DNA from: Bacillota bacterium
GTDB taxonomy: Bacteria > Bacillota > UBA4882 > UBA8346
Reading direction: 5' to 3'
DNA: 5,532 nucleotides
Assembly: GCA_023436305.1 (NCBI GenBank)
Contig: JAEZJQ010000082.1
Coordinates: 1-5,532 of the forward strand
Part shown: positions 5,414 to 5,532 of the stretch, piece after piece
How the letters are laid out: every line of letters starts with the position of its first letter
Numbering within the stretch: position 1 is the first letter of the stretch
Program-made: the position numbers and the translations under genes
The notes under the pieces: generated by a model
What the model was told of the DNA's origin: nothing
Database searches by the model: none
What the model saw: only the letters and a program-made list of their open reading frames with translations

Positions 5414-5532
5414 TTGGCCCATGAAAAAATTCCCGAAAAAAAGTTAGACATAAAGTGAATGGAACAACGTTGGGTTCCTTATACTTTACCGGAACTACTC
5501 CACAGTCCAAACTTAGTCCAAATCAACCCATG
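5414..5532 (+). CDS. Beginning of an unidentified gene, frame unclear, cut by window edge
   Basis: TTG 5414 is well placed behind the strong Shine-Dalgarno and reads MAHEKIPEKKLDIK before TGA at 5456-5458. The frame one base back is open from 5425 to the window end and reads VRHKVNGTTLGSLYFTG after an A tract. The original frame also reopens at ATG 5459 (MEQRWVPYTLPELL) and stays open to the end. The A tract forms A-AAA-AAG (5437-5443) in the TTG frame, the classical -1 slippery heptamer. Either a one-base sequence error, slippage, or a genuinely short peptide followed by a second gene could explain this. I recognise no family in any of the readings, and too little is present to decide. Confidence 0.3.

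Overview
The window looks like a chromosomal segment of a Bacillota (Firmicutes) bacterium. The evidence is a YesM/YesN-type two-component pair beside a family 1 sugar-type solute-binding protein, strong purine-rich Shine-Dalgarno (SD) sequences, frequent TTG/GTG starts and moderately AT-rich DNA. The binding protein has an ordinary signal peptide and no lipobox cysteine. That is unusual for a single-membrane Gram-positive and fits a diderm Firmicute lineage, but this placement is inference.

Layout. Bases 1-127 are the right end of an IS256 (mutator)-family insertion sequence: the last 30 codons of its transposase, then an AT-rich terminal repeat. Bases 128-260 are a leader with a candidate hybrid promoter (-35 in the IS end, -10 in flanking DNA), a 15-bp imperfect direct repeat spaced 41 bp, and a candidate native promoter whose -35 overlaps the second repeat. 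Next, all on the plus strand, come a YesM-type sensor histidine kinase (conservative start 328, probably really starting near 261 through a frame discontinuity; ends 2064), a 129-nt gap rich in inverted repeats, a YesN-type response regulator with an AraC output domain (2194-3810), a 48-nt gap containing a CGCAAAG-type repeat, and a secreted solute-binding protein (3859-5136). From 5137 to 5400 there is no gene; this stretch holds a compact set of inverted repeats that could fold as a three-way-junction RNA. A strong SD at 5401 opens a further gene whose frame is ambiguous and which runs off the window.

How it works together. The natural reading is a three-component sugar-sensing unit. The binding protein captures an oligosaccharide outside the cytoplasm and either presents it to the kinase or feeds an ABC importer. 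The kinase (large extracytoplasmic sensor, HAMP, HisKA_7TM-like/His_kinase plus HATPase) phosphorylates the regulator on D55, and the AraC domain activates transport or glycan-utilisation genes. No ABC permease gene is present on either side, so the importer, if there is one, is encoded elsewhere. The CuaD-CuaS-CuaR system of Ruminiclostridium cellulolyticum is a known precedent for a solute-binding protein working with such a kinase/regulator pair.

The protein families are ordinary. The most interesting signals are between the genes: IS-driven promoter capture, the direct-repeat operator candidate, the 17-bp hairpin spanning the kinase stop codon, the recruited repeat that supplies a ribosome binding site, the structured leader near the right end, and two start regions where a strong SD is followed by an out-of-frame gene at an A tract.
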